DNA of 64,000 nucleotides from Rhyacichthys aspro. Lineage: Eukaryota; Chordata; Actinopteri; Gobiiformes; Rhyacichthyidae. Positions 1 through 11,600 of the stretch are shown here, in pieces (the stretch's first letter is position 1; each line of letters begins with the position of its first letter). Both the position numbers and the translations under genes were made by a program. Location of the stretch: contig CM072165.1 in NCBI GenBank assembly GCA_036850595.1, forward strand, positions 13,414,609 through 13,478,608, written 5' to 3'. The notes beneath the pieces were generated by a model that made no database searches, was not told where the DNA came from, and saw nothing but the letters and a program-made list of their open reading frames with translations.

Positions 1-1216
1 AGCCAAGTCCAATCCCCAGCAAAAAAAAAAAAAAAAAAAAGAGAGCAGATAAGCCTTAAGGGTGAAGCCAGCAGCGGTAATCATCACTGCTGGCAGACAG
101 AGAGCAAGAGAACAGGTAATGAGAACAGGGGCTGATTGAATGACAAATAACACGAGGGCTGAAACACAAAGAGCGAGGATATAGACTAGACTGTTTACGC
201 TGCAGTCGTGGTAAATTATCAGCAGCACAGAGGTGAACACACACAGGTGGATGGAAAATTTGAAGTCTAAATAGTGGTTTGTTGTGAACGCACGAGAAAT
301 GTGGCATTAAACCAAGTCTAATTTATCAAAAAGGACAAGGCTCCTTTTGCATGACCTGTACTGAAGCCAGCCACTAGAGGGCAATCTGTCCAGACAAGTG
401 TCTACATTAACTGCACTAGTGGCCACTTATGGTACTGTGATAAAAACGAAATCTGTAAAGAGAAACGCATATGTAATCTCTGCAGCAGGGTGTCATAACT
501 GTTGCATTAAACAGGAAGAGTGTCAGGTGTGGTATTGCATTCTGCACTTTTGCCACCACATGTGACTGAAAAAAACGACATAATCCACCTTTATGAATGA
601 GATACCGAATGAATGATCTTATAACACTTTATTCATGGCTCTGTGCAAAACTCCAACAAAAACACAATGCTTGTTCAACCTATACTTCTGAGTCTGAAAA
701 GGTGTTTTTGTCTTTTGTTTTTCCAAGTTTAACACAGAGTAGGCCATCGGGCATGTGGTCTTGTGTTTTATCCGCCATCCCTTTCCACGAGGTTTATTAA
801 GAGGATTTTAACAATGTAGAAAAATACACCAAAAACAATAAAATATCTGTCCATTTTGTAAGTTTGTTGGTGTCTTGTTTCTGCTATACCTCAAGTGTCC
901 ACGCCATGATATAGGGGTCAGTTCTACATGCATACAAAGCCACTTTCACACATTCAGTTCAGACATAATCAGAGTTATTTCACCCACGCTCTGGCTGCAT
1001 CTCTTTTTGTTCGCACATGCAGGTTAAGTCCGCAAAAAGGCTACGTTGTTAATGTTCATACTTCTCATGAATAGTGCGGGTAGCTTTAATGAGAAGCAGG
1101 GGGAAGGGAGAGCGGGTGATGACGCCGGAGCTACCGCAAAGCTAACAAACAAATGAGACGATTCCTTCCCGTGACAGTGATTATTGCGTTAATATTGAAA
1201 CAACAGTTATTTGAAC
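1..1216. other. Non-coding flank, no gene seen
   Basis: I see no coding exon here. There is a poly-A run at about 21-40. The sequence from about 1080 to 1200 is richer in CpG than its surroundings and sits just before a short ORF, so it could be a promoter, but no TATA or clear initiator is visible. ORFs in this stretch are short and resemble nothing I know. Confidence 0.4.
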
Positions 1217-1336
1217 ATGTCCAATTTAACCAAACAGTTTGAAGTGGAGTTCAAACGGCTGCAGAGAGTTCCAGGCTTCAGCTCCAGACACGTGCCGTTC
1301 ACATCATCAGCTCACCGTCGAGAGCGTACACTGTAA
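1217..1336 (+). CDS. Doubtful 39-codon ORF, possible first exon
   Basis: The ATG at 1217 opens a 39-codon frame beginning MSNLTKQFEVEFKRLQ and ending in TAA at 1334-1336. I do not recognise the protein. The composition looks more coding-like than the surroundings (basic and polar, no low complexity), and a CpG-richer stretch lies just upstream. A possible splice donor, GTAAAT, lies across the stop, so the ORF might be the first exon of a longer gene. I found no matching downstream exon within the next few kilobases on this strand. It may equally be chance. Confidence is low and no function is proposed. Confidence 0.2.
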   Translation: MSNLTKQFEVEFKRLQRVPGFSSRHVPFTSSAHRRERTL

Positions 1337-4300
1337 ATTGTTCTCATCTCTTCCAGACTTGTTACTAGGGTCCCTCAAGGATCGAGTGCAGGTGTCAAAA
1401 TAGGGGGGGGTATTATTCACACAATCAAGTCACGCAGCTATGATCAGTGTATAGTGCGGATCTCAGTGGATGTGTGAAAGTGGCTCATGTTTGGAGCGTG
1501 TGTCACTCCCCAGTTTGGGAACTGATTTGCATTAAAATATGCACATGCTGACACTCGCTGCACACGGTGCGGTCAGTCTATTTTTACACAAAAGTACCAC
1601 TTTGACAAACAATATTTGATATCCCCTCGATCTATTCGACACTTTCTTACAATATTGTACATGTGCCCAGGGCAAATTTCCCCATACAGGACGATAAAGT
1701 AAACCTTCACCTGTATATTTGTATTGTCTTGAAAACCCATGTTTAAATAGTTAAAGAAATTTATTGAATATAATAATATATTATATTCAGGGACATCAAT
1801 CATTTTCAAGTGGAGACTATCCAAGTTTGGAAGAAAGAACATGTCTTTGTTCCTATCACCATTGTCTCTTTCTGATTTGGCATACATACCACAGCTTATC
1901 TATCACTTTTGTCAATCACTGTGCAAACAGATCCGTTGAGAACACAAAGGAGCAACTTTTCTCTTACCAGGAACACTGACGTCAAATATCACTTTTGACA
2001 CTTGAAGCTTCACTTTAGTGTTATTTTACAAACAAGATGCCAGGACTAATGATTACAACACATTCATCCTCCTTCCTTGTATTTGGCAATGTCACAACTT
2101 GACAACAATCTATTGTTTACCATCATTTCACCACAGTCAGAGCAGGAAGAATGTCCTGACACTCCCTCTGGCTAATATTAGGACCAGGCGTGCCCCCCAT
2201 CCTTCTCTGCTTGCACCCTTCCTCAACAACAATCTTCACTGCACCATTCATTCTGTTATATATAGATCATAATAGACTTTCTGGGGCTTTTTCTCTTCAA
2301 AACCTCAATAAACCTACCCCATCCCCCTCTACATTTGGGTAAACAGACCACCAGTGAGCTGCCAGCGGTGTTCCCCATTAATTAGATGGATACTGTGCAA
2401 CAGTCATAACACAGGGGCTAATTAGTGACGATGCATTTGACAGCTCGACAACAGTGGTGTAAGTGCAACACGAAGCGCACAGGTGACGCTCTAATGAGAT
2501 GTCGAGTTCTCAGTGTGGTCCGTGGTGCAACCATCGTGTCAACACTGATGCTTTGGTACTCTGTGTGAGGAATGCAGTGTTGCAATGTACGTGTGACAGC
2601 AACAGTTGAGCACGACGGGATCTTCAACTTGAAAACTTGTGCGTAAAGAATCGATAACTGCGTAAAAGTTAAGACGGCTCACCTTTTTAAAAGAGTCTCA
2701 TGTTGTTTAAGGACGATGCCAAACAGTTGAATGGAAACGCGTTACATCACAAGTCCCTTTCGGCTCCGAAGTGAGAAAACCAGTGAAGGAGTCATCAGTG
2801 AAGAGCCACAGCTTGCTAACTGAACACTGCTCTTCTGTTAAATCGCGTTACATTAACGCTAAAATGAGGAAGGTGGCAGTGCACTCGGTTGAAGTTGTGG
2901 TCGCAGTGGTGCAGTAGCAGAGTGTCAAGAGGAGAGAGGGCGCAGCTGGAGCCGCGGTGGCAGCCTCCTCCCGCTCGTGTTCCAGCTGCGCGTGAGGTCC
3001 GCCTGTTGGCAGCGCCACAGCAGCACCACGAAAACAAAACAGATCTAGAACTACGCACAATTACGCACGGCACTGCATGAAACAGACGACAACGAGGGTC
3101 ATTTTTATGGTTACCTTCAGATAAAAGGAGAAGTTCTTTTAGTCTGAGATGGGGTTTTTTTTATCGTTTAAGTGTTCATAGGTTTGGTAAAAGTCATGCA
3201 GAAATTATATTTACAGCGTAATACTCACTGTATGCGTTTAACGATAAATAAATAGAAATGTAGTTTTGTGTAGAGAGAAGAGGAAGAGAGAGAAATCTGT
3301 TGCTGGCACGTGCATAAAGTCATGTCCATGATGTATTCAAGTACATAGGAGAAGTAAGTGTTTAGAAGTTTGGTGCACATGGGTAGCGTAGGAGCCATAT
3401 TCTAGTCTGTAGTCAGTAATCTGTAACTTTACCTATTTAAAGGGCAGAAAAATGAAGCCAGATGCTACAAAGTTTGAAGGTAAATCATTTCTTAACCATG
3501 TCATATAGCCTTCTATGTGTCTTTTTGCAGGGTGTTGGATGGATATTGGTGTGAAGTCCCCAGACTCTCTCCCCTATATGACATTTTTCTATAATTGTCA
3601 CCAAAAAAGATACATTATTCAAATTTACCAAAACACAAACTGTAGTTAAAGCGATAACAGCCCTCAGTGCTGGTGCCGACTTGTTAATGTTTCAGCAAAA
3701 AGCTCAAAGAGAGTCTTTTAATAAAACTGTAAACTTTTGTTGTTAAGGTTTATTTTGAACTACATTTTTCACACTGTCCCAGACACACAATAAGTTTTTG
3801 TTTTTCCAGGGGGTGTGCCTCTGACTTCTTTGTGTGACATAGAGAAAATGATCCCTACACACTGTTGCATTTAGCACATTTTGAATATTATAATTTTAAG
3901 AAAAAGTTCTTTCTGGCATCTCATAGCTCTAATATCCACATTTCCTCCACTCCCCTCTTAGTAGAGAAGAGAGAGAGAGGAGAGAAGAGGAGAAGAAGGA
4001 GAGATGATTTATGATGATATTGACACAACTAGATCTGCAGCAAAACGTCAAATTAACTTCAGAATTTTAATTTAGTGTGATCTAAATGTTTGCCAAGGAT
4101 ATTTGTTACATTTTAAACAAACAGATTTACGTTTGACGTTCTTTTTCTTTATTTATACCAATATAAAGTTCACAAAATTAGTTAATATAACATTCACAGA
4201 TGAACCATTTCAACTAAAAGCACCTTCTCCAGTCTCTGTTCAGGTTCTTCAATAAAGAAACCTGAGAGACGCACTCCTCAGAGTAAGAGCTTTGGGACAG

Positions 4301-4824
4301 CACTAAAGATGGCACACAAAGACTAACTTCCAGTGCAAAGAATGTTAGGAGAATTGAGACGTAGCCTGCGTTGTCTCCCCTTTGTTTGTCACATTCTTGT
4401 TGAGCCGGAAAATGTTTGCATCATGTACTGTATCACTTCACTTTTATTCAGTGTTAGACTTGTCAGAGACATCTTTTTGCTCATGTGATTAGAAGAAAAT
4501 TCAAGTTTGCTTTATTGTAAAAATAATACTTTATTCAAATCTGATTCACACAAACATTAATGGATCTGCCCATCACCGTTCTCAGCAGTGAGAACTCTAA
4601 AATCCTTTACATTTCTTCTTTAATGACGCCACAAGCTTAGTAATCTACTTTAAATATCACAATAACTTTATTAAAGGATAAGAGGCTGATGTGGAAGAAA
4701 ATGAAGTGTGTTTGTTAAAGTCTTCTGACAAACAGCAGTATAAGTGATAAAATTCAGTTTACATTCTTGAACTGTAAACTGAAAATCAAAAAGATGATTG
4801 TGTCTTTTTAAATTCTTTGATAAT
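1337..4824. other. Non-coding spacer with one CpG-rich patch
   Basis: No supported exon. About 2930-3070 is clearly more GC- and CpG-rich than its flanks and is open in three frames on both strands, as GC-rich patches often are. I could not build splice-consistent exons from it. A purine-rich GA stretch lies at about 3963-4002. The rest is AT-rich unique-looking sequence. Confidence 0.4.
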
Positions 4825-5131
4825 GGCTCTGTTTCGCAAAGAAGATTGAACCAACAAAGAGCTGAAATCTTAACTCAGCGTTATCTCGCTCAGACTAGAA
4901 CAACTCAGTTCTTCCTGTTTCAGAAACTGGATTAGAGTTACTTTAGGCAACTCAGAGTTTATTCACTCTGAGTTCACCATGGCAACGGTAATCAAACGGA
5001 GGTAAAGTCATGTGACTATGAAGAGACTTAATTCAGGTTTCATTTTTAAAGTTACAGATAGTGGTAACTAAAGATTGGAAGATAATTAATAGAATACAAA
5101 TGCAAAAACACAGAATATTAATCTTAATAAT

Positions 5132-5178
<47 letters not shown>

Positions 5179-6136
5179 TCAATTTTATTAAATTTTAGTT
5201 AGAACAGGGGACATAACACAACATTAAGACCCAGAACTGGACAACAGATGGCAGTAATCCACCACCTGGTTCCATAAATAGTGATTTCTGCCTCACTTTT
5301 TTGCAGTGAAAATAACCCTCTGTGGCACATCATTACCCTATGTCTGTCAAAAAGGTAGACACCAAGTATAGACACCGAATTTTCCAAGAAAAATGGAGCC
5401 CTTCCTATTAATTCACTGAGGAGAATGAGAAACCTGTGTGTTTGGTGTGTATGCAGCAGGTACTGGTGCTCAGGGGATTTAATTTTCAGCACCACTATGA
5501 CCCTCATCATGGAGAAAATACAACAGCTTGCAAGGACAACTGGGAAGAGAGAAAATAAATGAATCGAAAGGTGGTCTGAGGAAACAACAATCTGTTTTTA
5601 CCCAAAGCTGAGAGGTAAGTGATGCAGCAGTTAAAAGTTAGCTATGTTATTGCTGCAAAATAGCATTAGCATCAAAGGCATAGTGTGAGGGTCAGTTTGT
5701 GCTTAAGGCTTTTTCCAGCATTAGCCTTTTTCGCCTGTGATTGATGAGAGAGCCGACATTATAATGTAAGTGTAATTCTTTGAACTAAAAAGGGGAACAA
5801 AATGTATTTACAGGTTATTATGCTATCATTTTACTACTCTAGTCCACTTTAGATCAAATTGGGATGTCCCTGAACTCAAATCAGTTAGACATCCCTGATT
5901 TAAAGTATATGGCCTGACTTTTGCTGTGAATGAGGAAATGGATAATCCAATCAGAGAGCTCCTACAGGGGCAGCAGGAGGAGACTTCACTGGGGTAAGAG
6001 AATGAAACCTGTCCCAGACAAGGTTATGTTCACAGAGTAAGTTCCAGTAACTGACTCAGAGTTTAGATGAACTCCTGTAAAACTGAAAACCCAGAGTTTC
6101 ACTGTTTGGACAAAACCGGCTTTTTGAAACAGGGCC
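4825..6136. mobile_element. Non-autonomous DNA transposon with terminal inverted repeats
   Basis: The left end reads GGCTCTGTTTCGCAAAG and the right end, reverse-complemented, reads GGCCCTGTTTCAAAAAGC, giving an imperfect inverted repeat about 1.3 kb apart. Sub-terminal sequence repeats ACTCAGAGTTT-type motifs near both ends, at about 4950 and 6057. No transposase frame is visible, so this looks like an internally filled, non-coding element. An (AAT)n tract at 5134-5178 is internal. I cannot define a target-site duplication, so the superfamily is left open. Confidence 0.5.
5134..5178. repeat. (AAT)n microsatellite
   Basis: About fifteen tandem AAT trinucleotides without interruption, inside the 1.3-kb inverted-repeat element. 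Confidence 0.9.
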
Positions 6137-6399
6137 AAGCAGTCTTTGAGAAACTAAATGAGATATAAAAAGTGTTCAATCATGCAATCATATCCCGTAC
6201 TCGCCTCTGGGCAAATGGTGCCAGTAAAGTGTGTGTCAATATTATTACAATTTTATATAAAATGTAATATTATTGATGACGTTGGTGTATTATAATATAC
6301 TAGTGATCATTTGTAGTAATAATAAGTCATTTTCATAGTCGTTAGTACATTTGTTTGTCGAGATAAACGCTCTCTACCTGTTGCTGGTCATAATTCCGA

Positions 6400-6469
6400 T
6401 GACAATTTAACGCACCACTTGGCCACGCCCAAATCAGGAAGAAGAGAAACATAAGCGCTGCACTGTCAG
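6400..6469 (+). other. alpk1: Likely alpk1 5' untranslated first exon
   Basis: A strong splice donor (CAG then GTAAGT) ends a non-coding segment at 6469, about 420 bp before the alpk1 start codon. The ATG-containing exon needs a 5' partner or its own promoter, so this segment is a natural candidate for the first exon. The 5' boundary is not visible. A CCACGCCC GC-box-like motif occurs at about 6422, and no TATA box is evident. Confidence 0.4.
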
Positions 6470-6888
6470 GTAAGTTCGACTCTTTTTCGACCTGCTTAAA
6501 AAATATACAACAGACGACTTACAGTGGCTCTAAGGTAAATAAAAATCATACTTTAACCGAATTTGTCTTTACTTTATATTCTAACTTTAATTTTCTAGTA
6601 TATAACAACCCTTGTCTACATATTTGGCAGAGCCTGCTATTCAGAAAATGTCTTTGGAAATAACATCAAATTATATTTTTAGTGTTTAACATATATATAA
6701 TCTTGAATAAGACAATACACAATACAATACAATACTCTAGACTCGAGTTGAGAAGTTCTCATTCAAACCATGAGATGTTGCAATCCTTTCCCGACAGTTC
6801 TTTATCTAACTGGGGATCCCCGCTCTTATGTCATCCCTGAGCAGGAAGAGGAGCAGAGAAGAGAGCATCTGTTCTTCTGGAGAGCAGG

Positions 6889-8524
6889 ATGGAGAGTCGA
6901 GAGGTGGGAGGACTGCTGCAGGACTGTCTGGACGCTGCAGTGAAACAGAACCAGCAGCAGGCGACTGAAGAACAGAGACAGAAATACTGCAGTAGCAGAG
7001 GTTAGACACTAGATGGTGCTGTTTACTCAATTTGGGAAGGCATTTCTTACAGCAGTTTAAATGTCAGTTGATATAAACACACAGGTGGCAGGCAAAAGTT
7101 TGGGCACCCCTGGATAAAATTTCTGTTAATGTGAACAGTTAAGCTTTGTTTGGGCACCATGCATTGTTAGAACACCTTACTACCTACTACTACCTTACTA
7201 ACACCTTAGTTTGTTAGTAGCAGTTCTTGTATGAGGCATTTTTGCCCTTTTTTCCTTACAAAAGTCTTTCAGTTCTGTCAGATTCCTGGGCCGTCTTACA
7301 CGCATTGCTCTTTTGGGGTCTATCCACAGATTTTTGATGATGTTAAGGTCAGGAGTCTGTGAGGCCTATGGCAAAACCTGCCTCAGCAGATAGTCTATTG
7401 TGGATTTTGAGGTGTGTTTCAGACGATTATCCATTTGTAGAAGCCATCCTCTTTTCAACGTCAGCTTTTTTACAGATGGTGTTATGTTTTCTTCCACAAT
7501 TTGTTGGAATTTAATCACATTCATTCTTCCCTCCACCCGTGAAATGTTCCCTGTGCCATTAGCTGCAACACAACCCCAAAGCATGATCAATCCACCCCCA
7601 TGCTTAACAGTTGGACAGATGTTCTTTTCATGAGATTCTGTGCCCTTTGTTCTCCAAATATACCTTTGCTCATTGCGGCCAAGGAGTTCTATTTTAACCT
7701 CATCAGTCCACAGGAATTGTTTCCAAAATGCCTCAGGCTTGTCTAGATCGGTACATAAAAACACTTTGCTATGTTCTTATAGCCTTCTCCTGCTTTGTGG
7801 CCGTCAATCATTTTCATTTTCAGAGTGCTAGGCAACTGCTTACAGGAACCCATGTATGCTGACTGTTAGGACAAGGTTGCATCACCTGGCCTTTCCTAAT
7901 GATGATTGTGAAAAAGCCATGGCCCCAACAGGGGGTCTGATACCTTGGTCAAAGTTATCTGAGAGCTCAAGTCTCCTAGGGTTCCCGTTCTTTTGCAGGG
8001 AGTTTTTTTTTTCTTTTTCTCTAAAATGATCGAAAACAAAAATAATACACTGATATTGCTTAATGTGTGTTTATCAGCGAAAGGCTGGAGGTACAGTTGT
8101 GTGTCGCTGCAGTAAATATATGAGACTGTTTCTGCTTTATTTCCGTCTTTCAGAACAATAAATTCATAAGCTATGCCACTGTCCTAATATTGAGCAACAG
8201 GTTCTACTTGGGTTTAAAGGAACCCTGTGTAACTTTTAGTGCAACCTCACTGTCAGCGGCTGCCATGTCTGTTTACCAGTAGAGACATTTAAGATCGCAA
8301 GTTTGGAAGAAATAAGAAATAGTAGGGTCAATTTAGTGTATTTCATACAATGTATTGGCTTTCTTTATTATATGCATAGTGGGGTAGAGCACCTCACTCA
8401 CATAATCTCTCGCCATAGGTCAGTGTCCCAGGGACAGGAAAGTTACATTGGAGGTTTCTGTCCAGATGACGGCACTGTGTCAATGATTCTATCTCGTGTC
8501 TAAGAACCATCAAAATGATTGTGA

Positions 8525-8564
<40 letters not shown>

Positions 8565-8573
8565 TTTTTTTTT

Positions 8574-8669
<96 letters not shown>

Positions 8670-11600
8670 TATAATATAATTAATATAATATATTTGGGCT
8701 ACAAGTTATGCGGTGCTACTTTAATGCAGTGTAGATGATGAGGCAAGGTTTAAATTCGAGATCTGATAAAGGCTAGCTTTGTCATTGGGAAAAGTACAAT
8801 CTGTTTTTTTTTCTGTTGAAATATGACGTTTATCGTGAACAAGGTAATTTATTTGTGTAATTTATGTGAAAATATTTCTTTGTTTTTACTTTTGCTTCTC
8901 ATTTTCCCTCAATTGAGGATTATCTTCTTTTTTTAAATACTTTTAGACACAGACAGCGTTCCATAAACAACAGATAATAGGCAGAGTGAGGGTTATCTAT
9001 TGGTGGTATGCGGTATGGTATGGTACACTTTTTAGGGACAAACCCCCTGTAGGTAGAACCGACCCAACCTGCACCATACGTCTCATTGGAAACAAGGCTA
9101 CAGGCTGGATTACAATAATTCTATGATAAGAAGCAGGATAAAACTGAACCCAGATGTTGAACCTGGAAAGACACCATCTTTTAACATTTATTTCAATTAA
9201 TTTCAAGACACGGAAAAGAAATATCTCTCTGATTTCATAATGTTACAAAAAGATATGATACATGATATGAAGATATCATGTATCCTTAAATGATGAGGTT
9301 CCAGAAGATCCGAGTCTTTTGACAAGGTTGTGAATTCTTCGATCAGCAGCAATATCAAACGATGATGTTTTGTTTCCATATTGCCAGGTATATGTCTCAT
9401 GCATGACTGTAAGGTGTCGTGTCTTGATGCAGATGGTGTGTGTGTGGAGCTGGTGTCTCTGCTGCAAGAGGCTGAGCAGATGAAGTGGCCCTTCGTTCCA
9501 GAGAAGTGGCAGTACAAAGAGACGGTGGAGGCCCATGACAAGACCAATCTGAGCGACCTGATCAGAAAACACCTGCCGCAGTTACTGGTGATGACTATGT
9601 TTATATGTTGTCTCACATTGGGTATAGAACTATTTCAGATAAACCAACACAAACATGAACCAACTGATCAAATACTCTAATCCTTTATAAGTGTTGGAAC
9701 TTCATACTGAAATAAATCTATATCACAATGAAAATCAGGGCCAAATTTCTCATTTGCAAGATTGTCTTTTACCAAATTATTCAATCTTCAGTCTCAGAAT
9801 TCTTACTTTTTGTATCTTTTGAATTCTGTTTTTTATCTACAAATTTTGACTCTTTTCCCTCAGAATTCTGACTATAATAAATTCTGGCTTTTACTTTGAT
9901 CCTTGACTTTGATCCTATAAATCTGTCTTTTTTTTCCTAGAATTATGGCTTAAATCTCATATTCTGACTCTTTTTCTCAGAATTCTGACTTTTTTCTAAA
10001 AATTCTTTACTTTTAAATACTTTTTCCCCACAGAATCTTTACTTTAATCTCTTTAATTTCTGTCTATTTGTTGAACCTTTGAGCCTAAAACCAGAGACTC
10101 CTGCCCACTGTCTAACTTGCAAAAGGGAGATTTTTAGTCTGACATTTTGACATTAGGTCTTCATCAGGGAAAAGGTCCATTTGAATGGCAGTTTCACTTT
10201 TTTCAGGTTAACAGCATACGTTAGTCTCAGTTTTTTAATTTTTTTTATCCTCTTCTCCTATGCACCTGTTTAAAAAAAATGTTAAACCTGAAATCTCCAG
10301 TGTTGTGCACAAACATGAATACTTCTCCACCAGAGCACACTGTACATTCATTACAATATTTTTTTCTCAGTCATTTCAATAAAAAAATGGATTATCTCTC
10401 GTTTCTAGTCTCTCCTGAAGGAATCCATCTTGGCTCAAGAGTCCCACTCAGCCCTGGCTGTTCTCTTCTTAGTCGACCGTTTCCTTTACTGGAGCGATGA
10501 GTCTGGCCGGCTGCTGAAGATCACCAAACTGCTGCACCGACTCTTCCCTGAGGCTCCTGTGGCCCCTCAGCTGGTCATACGACAGGCCCGATTATACCTC
10601 AACTCTGGTACATCATCAGAAAACAAGCACATGGGAGAAATCATGTAGGATAACTCATATGCTTTTGTCATTATTGTCGTTGTAGGAAAACTGCAGAAGG
10701 CTGAATATATCCTCAGTCGTCTTATTAACAACAGCGGAGTCACAGGTAATTGACATAAAGAGCTTATTCTGCAGTATGTAACTTGCAAGTGCACAATCAT
10801 AACATGTAATGGAGAACACAGATACATTTCTACAGGGCTTTAAGGTGAACAACATTATCGTAGAGAATTAAATACACACAATTTGTCATTCAGAAACCCT
10901 TTTTGTTATCTAACTATATACTAAAGCTTTGTATGTACTTAAACACACACTAAGAGGGTAATGTGTGCAAAAAATTTGGAGCAGAGTGATTTACTCGGCC
11001 TGAGCAGCTGAGGTTTGCAAAAACTGATTTTGCTCCAGTGCCTTGATGAATATGTAAAGACAGAGAAATTGCAAATGAGTTAATTTAGCGACCACTATTC
11101 CTCCCTCAAACTTGCAGGAGATAAAACTGCGTCAGTGTGCAAACTGGCAACAAGTGGCACAGGCTATTTTTAAAACTCTACCCACTATTTAACACCCACT
11201 ATTGGCAATGTTAAATTTGCTAAATTGCTAAAAGTATTTCTAAACTAAACCTTGTATATGGATATAAATTGCCTTTTTATTTCATTAACATGGACACAAT
11301 AGTTATATGTAGTATGTGCTTTTATTTTTAATTTACAAAACCGACAAAGTTTCATTACTTTACTGCAATGCTCATTCTTTTAATACTATCATTTCAGTCA
11401 CTGCATTTTTATACATTTACATTTAAAAAGTGAATTACAGTTTCATTCTTACCTAAAATGTGTATATATATTCATTTTATATGTACACTCATATACACTT
11501 TATTTTGCTAAACTTATATATCTATTTCTATATATATTATACATAATTATAAAGCTGATGGGGGTTAGATTTGATGAAGAGTGTTCTGGTCATTTCATTT

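Noticed and set aside
2816..3080. Coding gene in the GC-rich patch
   Set aside because: All frames are open because of composition. No splice-consistent or motif-bearing reading emerged.
9381..9680. A 99-codon plus-strand ORF starting MPGICLMHDC
   Set aside because: Only 9433-9587 is real, as an alpk1 exon. The ORF start and end run into introns on both sides.
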